64,000 bases of DNA, taken from the NCBI RefSeq assembly GCF_030503615.1, contig NZ_CP129963.1:1302001-1366000 (forward strand), in the 5' to 3' direction. The notes beneath the pieces are model-generated. The model saw nothing but the letters and a program-made list of their open reading frames with translations, was not told where the DNA came from and did not search any database. Origin of the DNA: Sphingobacterium sp. BN32. GTDB taxonomy: Bacteria > Bacteroidota > Bacteroidia > Sphingobacteriales > Sphingobacteriaceae. Below, piece by piece: positions 9,501-19,145 of the stretch (the stretch's first letter is position 1; the number at the start of each line of letters is the position of its first letter). The translations under genes and the position numbers were made by a program.

Positions 9501-9748
9501 ATAGCCAAACAAGCACCTGGTATATGCGTAATGGAAATTTCATCAGACTTAAGCAAGTCGAGTTGGGCTATACCTTCCCTCAAAAATTCATCGACCGTAT
9601 AAAAGCTTCTAATTTCCGCATGTATGTCAATGGATCTAACTTATTGCTATTTAGCAACTTCAAACTGTGGGATGTGGAAATGGCCGGAAATGGTCTAGGC
9701 TATCCACTGCAAAGAGTACTAAATGTTGGACTTAATTTAACCTTTTAA
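6548..9748 (+). CDS. SusC/RagA-family TonB-linked outer-membrane transporter
   Basis: A 1066-residue protein of typical SusC length. A signal peptide covers about residues 1-21. A CarboxypepD_reg-like domain follows at about 47-120 (VTGTIFDESGKPVVGVSIRV), then the TonB plug at about 128-255, containing the family hallmarks FVRGITTFG, LILIDGIE and MKDATATALYGARGANGVI. The remainder is the 22-strand barrel, ending in an aromatic residue (NVGLNLTF) as outer-membrane proteins do. It imports glycan fragments with the SusD lipoprotein encoded 11 bases downstream. No sigma/anti-sigma or hybrid two-component regulator lies in the visible flanks, so its control is unknown. Confidence 0.95.
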   Translation: MKNKFMLLTYMLMYGATCSYADDGHSRVLIKTKDSDNDMVLIASQRIVTGTIFDESGKPVVGVSIRVKESTRGAVTDKDGNFEIQINDDSEVLVISSVGYVTQEVVVGKESVLQIKLIENAQNSLEEVAVVAFGTQKKESVIGSITTVSPKDLKIPSSNLTQSLAGRVAGVIAYQRSGEPGADNADFFVRGITTFGNNTRPLILIDGIELTATDLARLQPDDIESFSVMKDATATALYGARGANGVILVITKQGKEGKAKISIRAENSTSAATMNVELADPITYMEMANEATLTRNALAALPYLEEKIENTRNNVNPLVYPANDWRKMLFKDYTNNQRYNLNVSGGGGVARYYVAGAFTQDNGMLNVDKRNNFNSNIDLKSYSLRANVNINLSKSTELIVRLSGNFDDYKGPIDGGEDLYRKVMRSNPVLFPAYYPLDEDHQHVGHIMFGNYDLNNRYVNPYADLVKGYKDQSRAQMLAQLELKQDLSSITEGLSIRGLLNLTRLSNFYYTRAYNPFYYEVGSYDFIANTYKINQMNLNGTEYLGFNEGPKTLNSMFYFESALNYNRTFREKHNIGALLVATARESLNANAGDLLQSLPSRNMGVSGRATYAYDRRYFAEFNFGYNGSERFDVRNRFGFFPSAGLAWSVSNEKFFEPYQNIISKLRFRYTYGLVGNDQIGDVSDRFFYLSNVSMNDASRSARFGQDLSETKNGVLVTRYANPNITWERATKQNAAMELSLFNKANLIVEYFTEKRDNILMNRASIPNTMGLSSISKSNVGKASGKGMDISFDYQQAWSKDLWASVRANFTYATSKYEVYEEPLYAEAWRSRVGTSLNQTYGYIAERLFIDDEEAANAPRQEFGNYGGGDIKYTDVNRDGKINEADRVPIGNPTVPEIIYGFGFSLSYKKVDLSAFFQGSANESFWIDPASTSPFVAYHYNTTEASSGRIFMNQLLKAYADSYWSEDNRDIYATLPRLSNTLNINNSQTSTWYMRNGNFIRLKQVELGYTFPQKFIDRIKASNFRMYVNGSNLLLFSNFKLWDVEMAGNGLGYPLQRVLNVGLNLTF

Positions 9749-9759
9749 ATCGAACGACC

Positions 9760-11664
9760 ATGAAATTCTTTAATTTTTATAAAAAGTACCTGACCGTCAT
9801 GTTGTTGGTTTTGACGCTGACATTCGGTGCTTGTAATCGTTATCTTGATATTATTCCTGATAACATACCAACCTTAGACCACGCCTTCGCAATGCGATCG
9901 GAAGCCGAAAAATACTTGTACACCTGTTATTCTTATATGCCCAAGGATGGAGGCATGGCAAGCGATCCAGCTATGTTAGCGGGCGATGAAATCTGGACGA
10001 ACGACCTTTCAGGCAGCTATCGATTTAGCCATATCATGTTCAATATTGCCAATGGGCGCCAAACAACAATAAATCCGGCGGGAGAAGCGATATGGGTCGA
10101 CTTGTATAAAGGTCTGCGCGATTGTAATATTTTTTTAGAAAATATCAAAAGAGTTAAAGATATGACCGAAGAAGAGCGCAAAGAATGGATTGCTGAGGTC
10201 AAATTTCTAAAAGCATATTACCATTTCTATTTAGTGCGTATGTACGGTCCAATACCACTCGTAAAAGAAAACTTACCGGTAGACATTAATGTCGCTGATG
10301 TTCAGATATCAAGAGCGCCAGTCGACAGTTGTTTTCAATATATTACTCAACTGTTGGATGAGGTGAAGGATGATTTGCAACCTACAATTACAGATCCGAT
10401 AAGGATGATGGGGCGTATTACAAAACCCATTGTATATGCTTTAAAAGCAAAAGTCTTACTGACCGCTGCAAGTCCACTTTTTAATGGAAATAAAGATCAA
10501 GCAGCATTAAAAAATCGCGATGGTTTGCAGTTATTTAATCAAGTCTACGACGCACAGAAATGGAAACTTGCTGCCGATGCTTGTAAAGAGGCCATCGATC
10601 AATGTCATGATGCTGGAATTAAGCTATATGAATTTATACCAGGAGGAGTGACAACGAATATCTCTGAACAATTGAAACTACAATTGAAACTTCGCAATGC
10701 GTTCAATGAGCGTTGGAATTCGGAAATTATTTGGGCAAATACGCAGAGCATTGCAAGTAATATACAGCTCTGGGCAACTCCCCATTTGACGACTTATTTG
10801 GATAATCCAAACGTTACTTACGAACTGGCAGTGCCGTTAAAAATCGTTGATATGTTCTATACGAAAAATGGTGTGCCTATAAATGAAGACAAAACTTGGC
10901 AGACGAATATCACCACCCGAGTAGGGGGTATTGAAGATCAGCGACTAATTCGGTTGAACTATGAAACTGCAGAAAGCAACTTCGATCGTGAACCGCGTTT
11001 CTATGCCTCCTTGGGTTTTGATGGAGGAGTCTGGTACGGACATGGTTATTACAACGACGAAGTTCCTTCCGGGATCTACTTTGTAGAAGGAAAACTAGGG
11101 CAAAAGAATGGAAAAAAAGGAAGCTTTGGCTCAATTACAGGGTACTTTGTGAAAAAGTTTGTCCATTACCAAAGTACACAAGCCAATAATGGTGGATACT
11201 CGACAGTTAATTATCCGTGGCCATTAATTCGACTTCCGCATTTATATCTAATGTATGCTGAAGCTTTGAATGAAAATGCAGGGCCAACTGAAGAGGTTCA
11301 TCAATATATCAATATCGTGCGAAAACGCGCCGGCTTACCTACCATTCGTGATGCATGGGACAATTTCGCAACAAACACCAAGTACAGCTCCCAGGCAGGT
11401 ATGCGTGAAATCATACGTAGGGAAACATTGATTGAAACAGCTTTTGAAGGTGTGCGGTTTTGGGATATGAAGCGTTGGAAGACTGCTCCCGATGAATTAT
11501 CGAGGCCTATAGAAGGATGGAATGTCTTTGGACAAACTACTGAGGCTTACTATAAGAAGCAATTGATTTATGCCCAAAAATTCTCTATGAAAGATTACTT
11601 CTTTCCAATCAGAGACGCCAACTTGTTAAGTAATAAAAACCTAGTACAAAACCTAGGTTGGTAA
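9760..11664 (+). CDS. RagB/SusD-family surface lipoprotein
   Basis: A 634-residue lipoprotein with the lipobox TLTFGAC at about residues 19-25 and the usual SusD start CNRYLDIIPDN. Tetratricopeptide-like helices (EVKFLKAYYHFYLVRMYG) and the C-terminal signature (RLPHLYLMYAEALNE, IRRETLIETAFEGVRFWDMKRW) are clear. SusD proteins cap the SusC barrel and capture glycans at the cell surface. The gene lies 11 bases after susC, in the same operon. Confidence 0.95.
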   Translation: MKFFNFYKKYLTVMLLVLTLTFGACNRYLDIIPDNIPTLDHAFAMRSEAEKYLYTCYSYMPKDGGMASDPAMLAGDEIWTNDLSGSYRFSHIMFNIANGRQTTINPAGEAIWVDLYKGLRDCNIFLENIKRVKDMTEEERKEWIAEVKFLKAYYHFYLVRMYGPIPLVKENLPVDINVADVQISRAPVDSCFQYITQLLDEVKDDLQPTITDPIRMMGRITKPIVYALKAKVLLTAASPLFNGNKDQAALKNRDGLQLFNQVYDAQKWKLAADACKEAIDQCHDAGIKLYEFIPGGVTTNISEQLKLQLKLRNAFNERWNSEIIWANTQSIASNIQLWATPHLTTYLDNPNVTYELAVPLKIVDMFYTKNGVPINEDKTWQTNITTRVGGIEDQRLIRLNYETAESNFDREPRFYASLGFDGGVWYGHGYYNDEVPSGIYFVEGKLGQKNGKKGSFGSITGYFVKKFVHYQSTQANNGGYSTVNYPWPLIRLPHLYLMYAEALNENAGPTEEVHQYINIVRKRAGLPTIRDAWDNFATNTKYSSQAGMREIIRRETLIETAFEGVRFWDMKRWKTAPDELSRPIEGWNVFGQTTEAYYKKQLIYAQKFSMKDYFFPIRDANLLSNKNLVQNLGW

Positions 11665-11687
11665 TTAAATTCCATAATCGTTAAGTT

Positions 11688-12866
11688 ATGAAAAATACTG
11701 TTAAATTATTTGTCCTATTGATTATCAATTTCGTTGTTCAGAGCTGTAAAGAAGAACCACGAATGGACTATATAGACAGCAATGGGGGAGCGCCTGCTCA
11801 AGTGTCCAATGTTGTTGTTGAAAATACTCCTGGTGGGGCAATTCTGAAATACAAGCTGAATAAAGACGTTAATTTATCCTACGTTAAAGCCGTTTATGAA
11901 GTTACCCCCGGTGTTCTCAAAGAAAGCAAATCGTCAATTTATTCAGATACATTAAGATTGGAAGGCTTCGGCACTACAGAAGAACAGGAAGTCAAGATTT
12001 TCAGTGTGGGGCGGAATGAAAAAGTTTCCGAGCCTGTCTTAGTGAAAGTTAAGCCCTTGAAACCACCAGTATCAATCGCCTATGATGATCTGAGCATTGA
12101 AACTGCATTTGGTGGGGTGCGTGTCAGAATTAAAAATGAATTGAAAGCATCCCTCGCAATCGTTATTGATGCTGATACGGCAGGGAATGGAGTATTAAGA
12201 CCACTGCAAACATTCTACACCGCTGTCGACTCTGGAGTGTTCACTGTGCGCGGATTGTCGAGTAAAGCAATGAAATTTTCGGTTTACCTAAGAGATCGCT
12301 GGGGCAATAAATCACTCGCTGTCGTAAGGGACTTGACGCCGCTGTTCGAAAAATTCGTTCCAAAACCATTTGCTACATATGAATTGCCTACCGATCAACC
12401 TGCGCTATCCGGTAGCTACGCATTAAGCAATATGTGGGATGGAGTAGCAAGCGCAAGCATATACGCCTCCAGAAATAATACGCCGATGCCACAATGGTTT
12501 ACGGTCGATTTAAAAGTTCCCGTCGTTTTGAGCCGGATGAAAGCACACCAACGGGTTCAGAATTTTACCTACAATTATTCCTGTGTGAAGGCCTTTGAAT
12601 TATGGGGCAGCAATAATCCGTCGAGAGATGGAAGTTGGGAGGGATGGACAAAGATTGGCGCTTTCAATTCTTTCAAGCCTTCAGGAACTCCTGTTGGTAC
12701 TTTGACGGCTGAAGATATTGCTTACGGATATACAAACGGCGAAGATTTTGAAATGCCTTTCACGCCACCCGCTTACCGATATATTCGTTTTAAAACAACG
12801 GAGACTTGGGCGGTAGGAGCTAATCAGGTCACCATTTCGGAATTATCATTTTGGGGAGAGTTTTAA
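11688..12866 (+). CDS. DUF4959/DUF5126/DUF5000-type surface lipoprotein
   Basis: A 392-residue lipoprotein (lipobox VVQSC, Cys20). The layout matches the DUF4959-DUF5126-DUF5000 proteins that accompany susCD pairs: an N-terminal fibronectin-like segment (PAQVSNVVVENTPGGAILKY), a second similar segment (about 125-215), and a C-terminal discoidin/carbohydrate-binding-like domain (about 235-392; ALSNMWDGVASASIYASR, YRYIRFKTTETWAVG). It is probably a surface glycan-binding protein and is transcribed with susCD. The domain names come from family knowledge, not from a search. Confidence 0.8.
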   Translation: MKNTVKLFVLLIINFVVQSCKEEPRMDYIDSNGGAPAQVSNVVVENTPGGAILKYKLNKDVNLSYVKAVYEVTPGVLKESKSSIYSDTLRLEGFGTTEEQEVKIFSVGRNEKVSEPVLVKVKPLKPPVSIAYDDLSIETAFGGVRVRIKNELKASLAIVIDADTAGNGVLRPLQTFYTAVDSGVFTVRGLSSKAMKFSVYLRDRWGNKSLAVVRDLTPLFEKFVPKPFATYELPTDQPALSGSYALSNMWDGVASASIYASRNNTPMPQWFTVDLKVPVVLSRMKAHQRVQNFTYNYSCVKAFELWGSNNPSRDGSWEGWTKIGAFNSFKPSGTPVGTLTAEDIAYGYTNGEDFEMPFTPPAYRYIRFKTTETWAVGANQVTISELSFWGEF

Positions 12867-12885
12867 TGTTTTAAAACAAGAAAAT

Positions 12886-13974
12886 ATGAAGACTATTAAA
12901 TATTTAATATTGGGATTCATTGGATTGTTGTCATTCACGGCATGCAAGAAAATGGATAGCACCTATAAGGAATACGTTGTTCCTAGCGGCATTATTTATC
13001 CAGGCAAGGTACTCGACGCAGAAGTTAAATCTGGCTTAAATGAAGCAAAATTAACATGGAAACGAGGCTCCGATCCAAAAGTAACAAAAGCGAGAGTTTA
13101 CTGGAATTATTATACTGACTCGATGGATGTTGTTATGCCTGTAGATCAAACACAGGTCTCATGCCTCATCAAGAACTTGGAGGAGAATTTCTATACCTTC
13201 GTGATCAAGACTTATGATGAGGAGGGGCATGTTTCTGTGCCGGTTGAAGTATCAGGAACCATTCACGGGGAGCGTTATCAAGCATCGTTACTCAATAGGA
13301 CAGCGAAAGCTCGTGTAAATGTGGATAATACGATTTATATCCTTTTCGATCCAGTAAATTCATCGAGTGACATCGTGAAGTCGGAAGTGACCTATACGAC
13401 AAAATCAAATCAAGAGAAGACGGTTAGTGTAAATGCGAATGAGAACTCGGTGATCTTATCCGACTATAAGCTAGGAACTTCCTATAATATGCGAACTGTC
13501 TATCTGCCAGCAACAGCATATAAAACGATGGTGAGCGATGAGGAATTCTTTGAAGTCAATAAGTTAAATAAACAACAATGGAAAATTGTCGGTTATTCGA
13601 GCTATTATAATACGGATACACCTGCAAAAATGATTGACGGAAATCCGGCAACTCGATGGGGAACTCTTTCACCTCATACTTATCCTCATTTTTTTACTGT
13701 TGATTTCGGTGTTCCACGCATCCTCACTTCAGCAAGTCTTTGGCGACAAACTCCGACCAATGAAGAGGGGCCCGATGAAGTCCAGTTTCTTGGAAGCAAT
13801 GACAATGTCAACTTTGTTGTCCTCGGCAACTATCCTTTCAACCGCTTAAGCAACGCTGAACAGGTTTATACCCTTACGGCAACAAATGCTTTTCGTTATT
13901 TCCAGGTGAAGCAAATTAGGGGACCGAAGAATTATGTTGTAATGGGTGAGTTCGATGTCACCGCTAAATTTTAG
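12886..13974 (+). CDS. DUF4998-type lipoprotein with C-terminal discoidin (F5/8 type C) domain
   Basis: A 362-residue lipoprotein (lipobox LSFTAC, Cys20). Residues about 22-120 match DUF4998 (YPGKVLDAEVKSGLNEAKLTW, RVYWNYYTDS). Residues about 225-362 look like a discoidin fold (AKMIDGNPATRWGT, FFTVDFGVPRILTSASLW, FRYFQVKQIRGPKN). It is the fourth gene of the susC operon and probably a second surface glycan-binding protein. Two tandem hairpins follow it and close the operon. Confidence 0.8.
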   Translation: MKTIKYLILGFIGLLSFTACKKMDSTYKEYVVPSGIIYPGKVLDAEVKSGLNEAKLTWKRGSDPKVTKARVYWNYYTDSMDVVMPVDQTQVSCLIKNLEENFYTFVIKTYDEEGHVSVPVEVSGTIHGERYQASLLNRTAKARVNVDNTIYILFDPVNSSSDIVKSEVTYTTKSNQEKTVSVNANENSVILSDYKLGTSYNMRTVYLPATAYKTMVSDEEFFEVNKLNKQQWKIVGYSSYYNTDTPAKMIDGNPATRWGTLSPHTYPHFFTVDFGVPRILTSASLWRQTPTNEEGPDEVQFLGSNDNVNFVVLGNYPFNRLSNAEQVYTLTATNAFRYFQVKQIRGPKNYVVMGEFDVTAKF

Positions 13975-13997
13975 AAAAAGGATTTAGAAAAATTGTC

Positions 13998-14032
13998 GCT
14001 GAAAAGGCAGTGAATAGTTTTCAGCATTTTTC
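13998..14032 (+). terminator. Rho-independent terminator of the sus operon
   Basis: GCTGAAAA and TTTTCAGC form a perfect 8-bp stem with a 12-base loop, followed by ATTTTTCTT. It begins 24 bases after the stop codon. Confidence 0.75.
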
Positions 14033-14040
14033 TTGAAATT

Positions 14041-14080
14041 AGAATGCCAACTTTTAAAATAAGAGTTGGCATTCTTGTTT
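14041..14080 (+). terminator. Second hairpin terminator
   Basis: AGAATGCCAACT and AGTTGGCATTCT form a perfect 12-bp stem (arms 14041-14052 and 14064-14075), followed by TGTTTATT. With the preceding hairpin it makes a tandem terminator at the end of the sus operon. Confidence 0.65.
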
Positions 14081-14240
14081 ATTGCTACCTGTGCGCAATA
14101 TATAAATAGTCGCAGTTGGAATAACTTGCCAGGCGATCAATATTGAATTGTAAATTCCTGACTAGACAATCACTAAAATCTACTTTCTATCCTTTGTTGC
14201 AATAAGCTAGTACCGTTGATGATGGATTAATGGTTAGACA

Positions 14241-14270
14241 AAAAAAGGAGCAATCCAATGGATCGCTCCT
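14241..14270 (-). terminator. Terminator of the GH88 gene
   Basis: Read on the minus strand, AGGAGCGATCC and GGATTGCTCC form a stem followed by a run of seven T. It lies 22 bases beyond the GH88 stop codon. The rest of the 14081-14240 stretch shows no feature. Confidence 0.75.
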
Positions 14271-14291
14271 AAATAATTATCACTATCAATT

Positions 14292-15533
14292 TTATTTTAA
14301 TTCCTGAAGCCTAGTTAATGCCTCTAGATAATAATAATCTGCGTAGGAAAGTGGTACATCTACTTCTGAATTATGTGGCAAGCTTCCTACACTGTGCTTT
14401 AAAAGAAACCCACCGTTCGTTTTGTAATCAGCAAAATATTCAGGGCTAGATAAATTCTTTAGGCTTTGTTTTGCAAAATTTAAGAACAACGTTTTGTCGC
14501 TGCCTTTCGAAAAAGTAGAGAGTTCTATTAAAGCTGACGCGACTATTGCTGCAGCCGATGCATCCCTCGGTACAGGAGAGATATTTCTTCCTGTGAAGTC
14601 AACATCTGATTTAAACCCTGCTTGATGAGCATTAAAGTCCCAATTTGGAATTTTATCTGAAGGAAGGTTTGGATGATTTATGTAAAATTTCGCAGCATTT
14701 TGGGCAGTTTTTAAATATTCGGTTTTCTTTGTTTCCCTATACATCATTGTAAACCCATATATTGCCCATGCCTGTCCACGTGCCCAAGTCGAATTATCAG
14801 CATAGCCTTGATTTGTTTGACGGTGTAAAGCTTTTCCGTTCTTATCATAATCAACAACATGATAAGTGCTGTAATCTGGGCGGAAATGATATTTCATCGT
14901 TTGGTTGGCATGGCTGATCGCTACTTCCTTATATTTAGGGTCACCTGTTATATCTGAAGTATAGCACAACATCTCCAAATTCATCATGTTGTCGATAATA
15001 ACGGGGTATTTCCATATGGTCTTATTGTCCCAGGCTTTCTTTTCATTCCATGACTTGATAACTCCAACCTTTTCATCAAATCTTTTCAATGCAGTGTTCG
15101 ACGAATGGATAATAATATCTTTATATGCTTTTACCTTCGCTGGATCTTTTGAATATTTAATTGCATTACCATAGGAACAATACATGACAAAACCAATATC
15201 ATGATGTTGGTCTAAATCTTTGGCTTTTTCTAATTTTTCTGTCCATTTAATTGCTTCAGCTTTTGTATTTTCATTTGCCGTTTGATGGTATAAATACCAT
15301 AATGAACCTGGGAAAAATCCTCCAGTCCAATCCCACTCGTCTGTACCTACAAGTTTTCCCTCTTTAGTCGTTCGCGGGAATTTGTTCAACGCATCGGCTT
15401 CTTTGGTTAAGTAATTATATTGTCTGTCGGCTTTCTTGAAAATTTCAGGAATGAAACCCTCTTGATGCGGTTTCATACTGAACAACAATACTGAGACCGA
15501 AGCAGCTATTAACGAAGTGATTTTGATTCTCAT
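14292..15533 (-). CDS. Glycoside hydrolase family 88 (unsaturated glucuronyl hydrolase)
   Basis: The ATG at 15533 is chosen because it begins a good signal peptide (MRIKITSLIAASVSVLLFS); the frame is open 25 codons further upstream. The mature protein has the (alpha/alpha)6-barrel features of GH88: DWTGGFFPGSLWYL, IIDNMMNLEML with a likely catalytic Asp, and the conserved TNQGYADNSTWARGQAW. These enzymes hydrate the 4,5-unsaturated uronic acid that polysaccharide lyases leave on glycosaminoglycan, pectin, ulvan or gellan fragments. It is convergent with the sus operon, so the two may form one utilisation locus, but no lyase is visible nearby. Confidence 0.9.
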   Translation of the reverse strand: MRIKITSLIAASVSVLLFSMKPHQEGFIPEIFKKADRQYNYLTKEADALNKFPRTTKEGKLVGTDEWDWTGGFFPGSLWYLYHQTANENTKAEAIKWTEKLEKAKDLDQHHDIGFVMYCSYGNAIKYSKDPAKVKAYKDIIIHSSNTALKRFDEKVGVIKSWNEKKAWDNKTIWKYPVIIDNMMNLEMLCYTSDITGDPKYKEVAISHANQTMKYHFRPDYSTYHVVDYDKNGKALHRQTNQGYADNSTWARGQAWAIYGFTMMYRETKKTEYLKTAQNAAKFYINHPNLPSDKIPNWDFNAHQAGFKSDVDFTGRNISPVPRDASAAAIVASALIELSTFSKGSDKTLFLNFAKQSLKNLSSPEYFADYKTNGGFLLKHSVGSLPHNSEVDVPLSYADYYYLEALTRLQELK

Positions 15534-15697
15534 ATCTGATGGTTCTAATAAGTTACGTAATAATCTTTTAGAAATTATGCCATTAAATATTACTGAGGAG
15601 TTTCCCAACCCGATAAATTCGGCCGAAATATCATGGTTATACTACATTAACAATTAGGATTAAATAATGTTATAAATCACATCTACCAATTTTAATA

Positions 15698-18600
15698 ATG
15701 AAATATTTTTTTGACTATTCTTAAAATACTGTTTCTTGGATTAACAATTTTAAATGCTCAAAATCCAACGTTGGGGAAAAACTATATTATTAGTAAGCAA
15801 CCATTAAGGCCTTATAAGTCATTTGTTGAAATAACTGGTAAGCCAGCAGATTCAGTTCGCACACAAATTATATATTTTGATGGTTTGGGTCGCCCTGCAC
15901 AAATAGTTGGTTGGCAGGCAAGCCCATTAAAAAAAGATTTAATTCAATATTTTGAATATGACAGCATTGGAATGGAACGGTTTGAATATCTGCCCTATGC
16001 AGATCAAAGCGGAAATACTGGGAGTTTCAAAAGTAACGCAAAGTTAAATCAATCTGCATATTATAGTTCTGGAAGCTGGGATGTTTCTGTGACGAAAACA
16101 TCAAAGCCCTATGCTGAAACAATTTATGAGAACAACACACTTAAAAGGATAAAACAACAGGGGTTTCCTGGAGAGGCATGGCAACCTTCAAATACGAGAG
16201 GTGCGACTGGTCGGACTTTGGTCTATGAATATTCAACAAATTTAGACGATGGGATTGAAGGGGTAAAACTGTGGAAAATCAAGTCTGGAAACTCGGGTGC
16301 TGAATCAATAAAAAATTATCCCGCTGGATCGTTATATAAGACAACCTATAAAGATGAAAACTGGATGTCAGGTAAATCCGGGATAAGAGAAAAATTTATT
16401 GATTTCAAAGGTCAATTGGTATTAAATCGTGTATGGAAAAATGACACAAAAAAAATAGACACATATTATGTCTATGATGATTTCGGAAATTTACGATATG
16501 TAATCCCTCCAATTTTTCCAGGCAATATTTATTCGGAATCAGACTTGGTCTTTAAAGAACAGATTTACGCCTATAAGTATGACAGCCGTCAAAGGTTAGT
16601 AGAAAAGAAAATTCCTGGAAAAGGTTGGGAATTTATCGTATACAACAAAAATGATCAGATAGTATTGACTCAGGACTCGATGTAAAGGAGTAATAACAAA
16701 TGGATGTTTTTTAGAACTGATGCTCTTTTAAGAACAACCTCCATTGGCATCTACTCAAACCCATTAATAACTAGCAGAATTGCTATGCAACAATATGTGA
16801 ATAGTCATGCTGGTTTATTATATGAAAACAGAAACGGAGATTCTTCTTATTCAACTACAACTTTTCCAACGATTGAGCAAGGAACAACTATTTCCTACTT
16901 GGTCATAAATTACTATGATGATTACAACTTTAAACCTAACGGTCTATTAGAAACCTCGGTTCAATCTGACACGTCAAGCAATGTAAAGACATTACTTACT
17001 GGACGGAAAACATTCAAATATGACGGTTCGTCTCCTTTGCTTTCAGTATTTTATTATGATGATTTTGGAAGATTAATTCAATTAGCGGAACAGAATCATT
17101 TAAGCACTACAGGTACAGACTACGTCACAAATACTTACAATTTCATTGGAGAACTAGTTAATAGCAAAAGAGAACACACTCCATCTTCAACTACTAACCC
17201 TACTAATATTATAGTTTCCTATAAATATGATCATGTTGGCAGAATTAAAGATGTTTTGCATCAAATGAATTCAGATCCAAAAATAATTTTATCCCGAAAT
17301 GAATATAATGAAATAGGACAGCTAAAATCTAAAAAACTACATAGTGTAGATAATGGTACAACCTTTTTAAGTAATATAAATTATTCCTTTAATGAAAGAG
17401 GATGGATAACAGGCTCCTCATCACCACAATTTTCATTTCAACTCAATTATAATTCTGGTATTAACCCACAGTACAATGGTAATATTGCTCAACAGCTTTG
17501 GGGGCATGGTGCTAGTACACCTAATACATTTAATTACACTTATGATTCCCTAAACCAACTTACAAAAGCATCCAGTACTGGTGTGCAAATGTATGAAAGG
17601 CTTGAGTATGATGATATGGGGAATATAAAGAAATTGGTTAGGAATAATCAAATGGTTTCCGATACCGCATCAATCAATTAGAATTACACAGTCAACTCAT
17701 TATTAACAAATAGATTACAGACACTAACTGGAGGTATTTCGGCCAGTTATGTTTATGATGGAAATGGGAATGCAATCAAAGACAGAACTGGAATGGATGT
17801 AGGTTATAATTCTAAATCTTCCAAAATCTGCGAGTAAGACAGGGGTAAGTGTAGGGTACACATATAATGGATTAGGACAAAAGCTGAGAAAAAATTCTTC
17901 AATTGCTGGAATAAATACTCAGTATGATCACATAAAAGGACTGGAGTATATTCAGGTTGGTGTAAACTCACCTTCGCTAACAAGAATTGCTTCACCAGAA
18001 GGATATATTATACCAAACGGAAATTCTTTCATTTACTACTATGTTCTGAAAGACCATTTGGGAAATACTAGATCAGTAATTAAAAAAGGAAGGTCTTCAA
18101 ATACAGTAGACATTGTTCAACAAAATGACTATTACGCTTTTGGGAAAAGACATGCTAACAGTAATTATATATTTAATGACAATCGCTATTTTTACAACGA
18201 GAAAGAAAGACAGAATGAACTCTCAGGCGGTTCACATTCTTTTGGAAGTTCTTATACACTTGAAGGTTTATACGATTATGGTGCAAGATTTTATGATACT
18301 GAAATCGGGCGTTGGAACGTAATAGATCCACTTGCCGAAAATCATTTTGATCGCAGTGGTTATCAATACGTTCTGAATAATCCTCTTAGTTACTTAGGCC
18401 CTTTAGGAATGGATACCCTCTCTTCAACTGAGGATTTCATGAAAAGATATAAAGAAGGGGATGTTGTTAATATAGAGGAGATATTAGTTATCGGCAAAAT
18501 TGATGCCCCTTGGTATCAAAAAATTAATAATAGTCTGAGAGATGCCTTCACTTTGGATGGATCAAGTTTACCTGGTTATTTTTATGGATCATCGAGTGGG

Positions 18601-19143
18601 ATATACCGACCCTATAAATTTACTAATGAAGATTATAGGGTTATTGGAGATGTTTTAACTTATATCCCACCGACGGCGTTATTAGGAGTTACCTTTCAAT
18701 TAATTGGCTCAGAATCCGCTGGAGAGGGCGTATTTGCTTTAGCCTCAAGTCTACCCATAGCTAAACTTGCTAAAGGAGCAAAGCTAGCTGCAAAGTTAAC
18801 TGGAGAAATTGCCGAAACTGGAGTGGAAGTTGCTGCTAAGACGAGTACAACGGTTTTTCAGAAGCATCATATAATTCCAAATCAAGTATATAAAACATTT
18901 CAGACGGATTTAAAAGCAATTGGTTGGAAACAAAATGACATGTTTAATCTTAAAAAGTTACCGACACCATTTCATGGCAATCATCCTTCTTACAATAATT
19001 TTATTATGAATGAAATGAATATGCTAAAGCAGTCTGGAAATTTAAATTTGAATTCAATGCAAAACTTACAACACAAAATGAGGTTGATGATTGGTGATGC
19101 ATATCGTTCAGGGGGTACGTTAAATCAATATTTCAAATTCTAA
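15698..19143 (+). pseudogene. RHS-repeat polymorphic toxin gene, disrupted, with nuclease-like C-terminal tip
   Basis: Reading from the ATG at 15698, a T7 tract (15706-15712) shifts the frame; with one T fewer it would read MKYFLTILKILFLGLTILNA, a signal peptide running into a DUF6443-like N-terminus. The same frame then has TAA at 16683-16685 (a CAA-to-TAA change would explain it) and TAG at 17679-17681, and shifts again near 17811 (YN / LNLPKSASKTG). YD-repeat text is recognisable throughout (YDDFGNLRYVIPP, YDDFGRLIQL, YDGNGNAIKD), as is the RHS core motif GLYDYGARFYDTEIGRWNVIDP at 18261-18330. The variable tip, about residues 270-361 of the last open segment, contains QKHHIIPNQVYKTF, resembling HNH/AHH nuclease toxins. 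At least four lesions make a full-length product impossible without recoding. The toxin tip frame itself is intact to 19143. Confidence 0.8.
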
Positions 19144-19145
19144 AT

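Noticed and set aside
18058..19143. Independent gene starting at TTG 18058
   Set aside because: The frame is open from about 17812 and continues the RHS core; the TTG is internal, so it is a fragment of the broken RHS gene.
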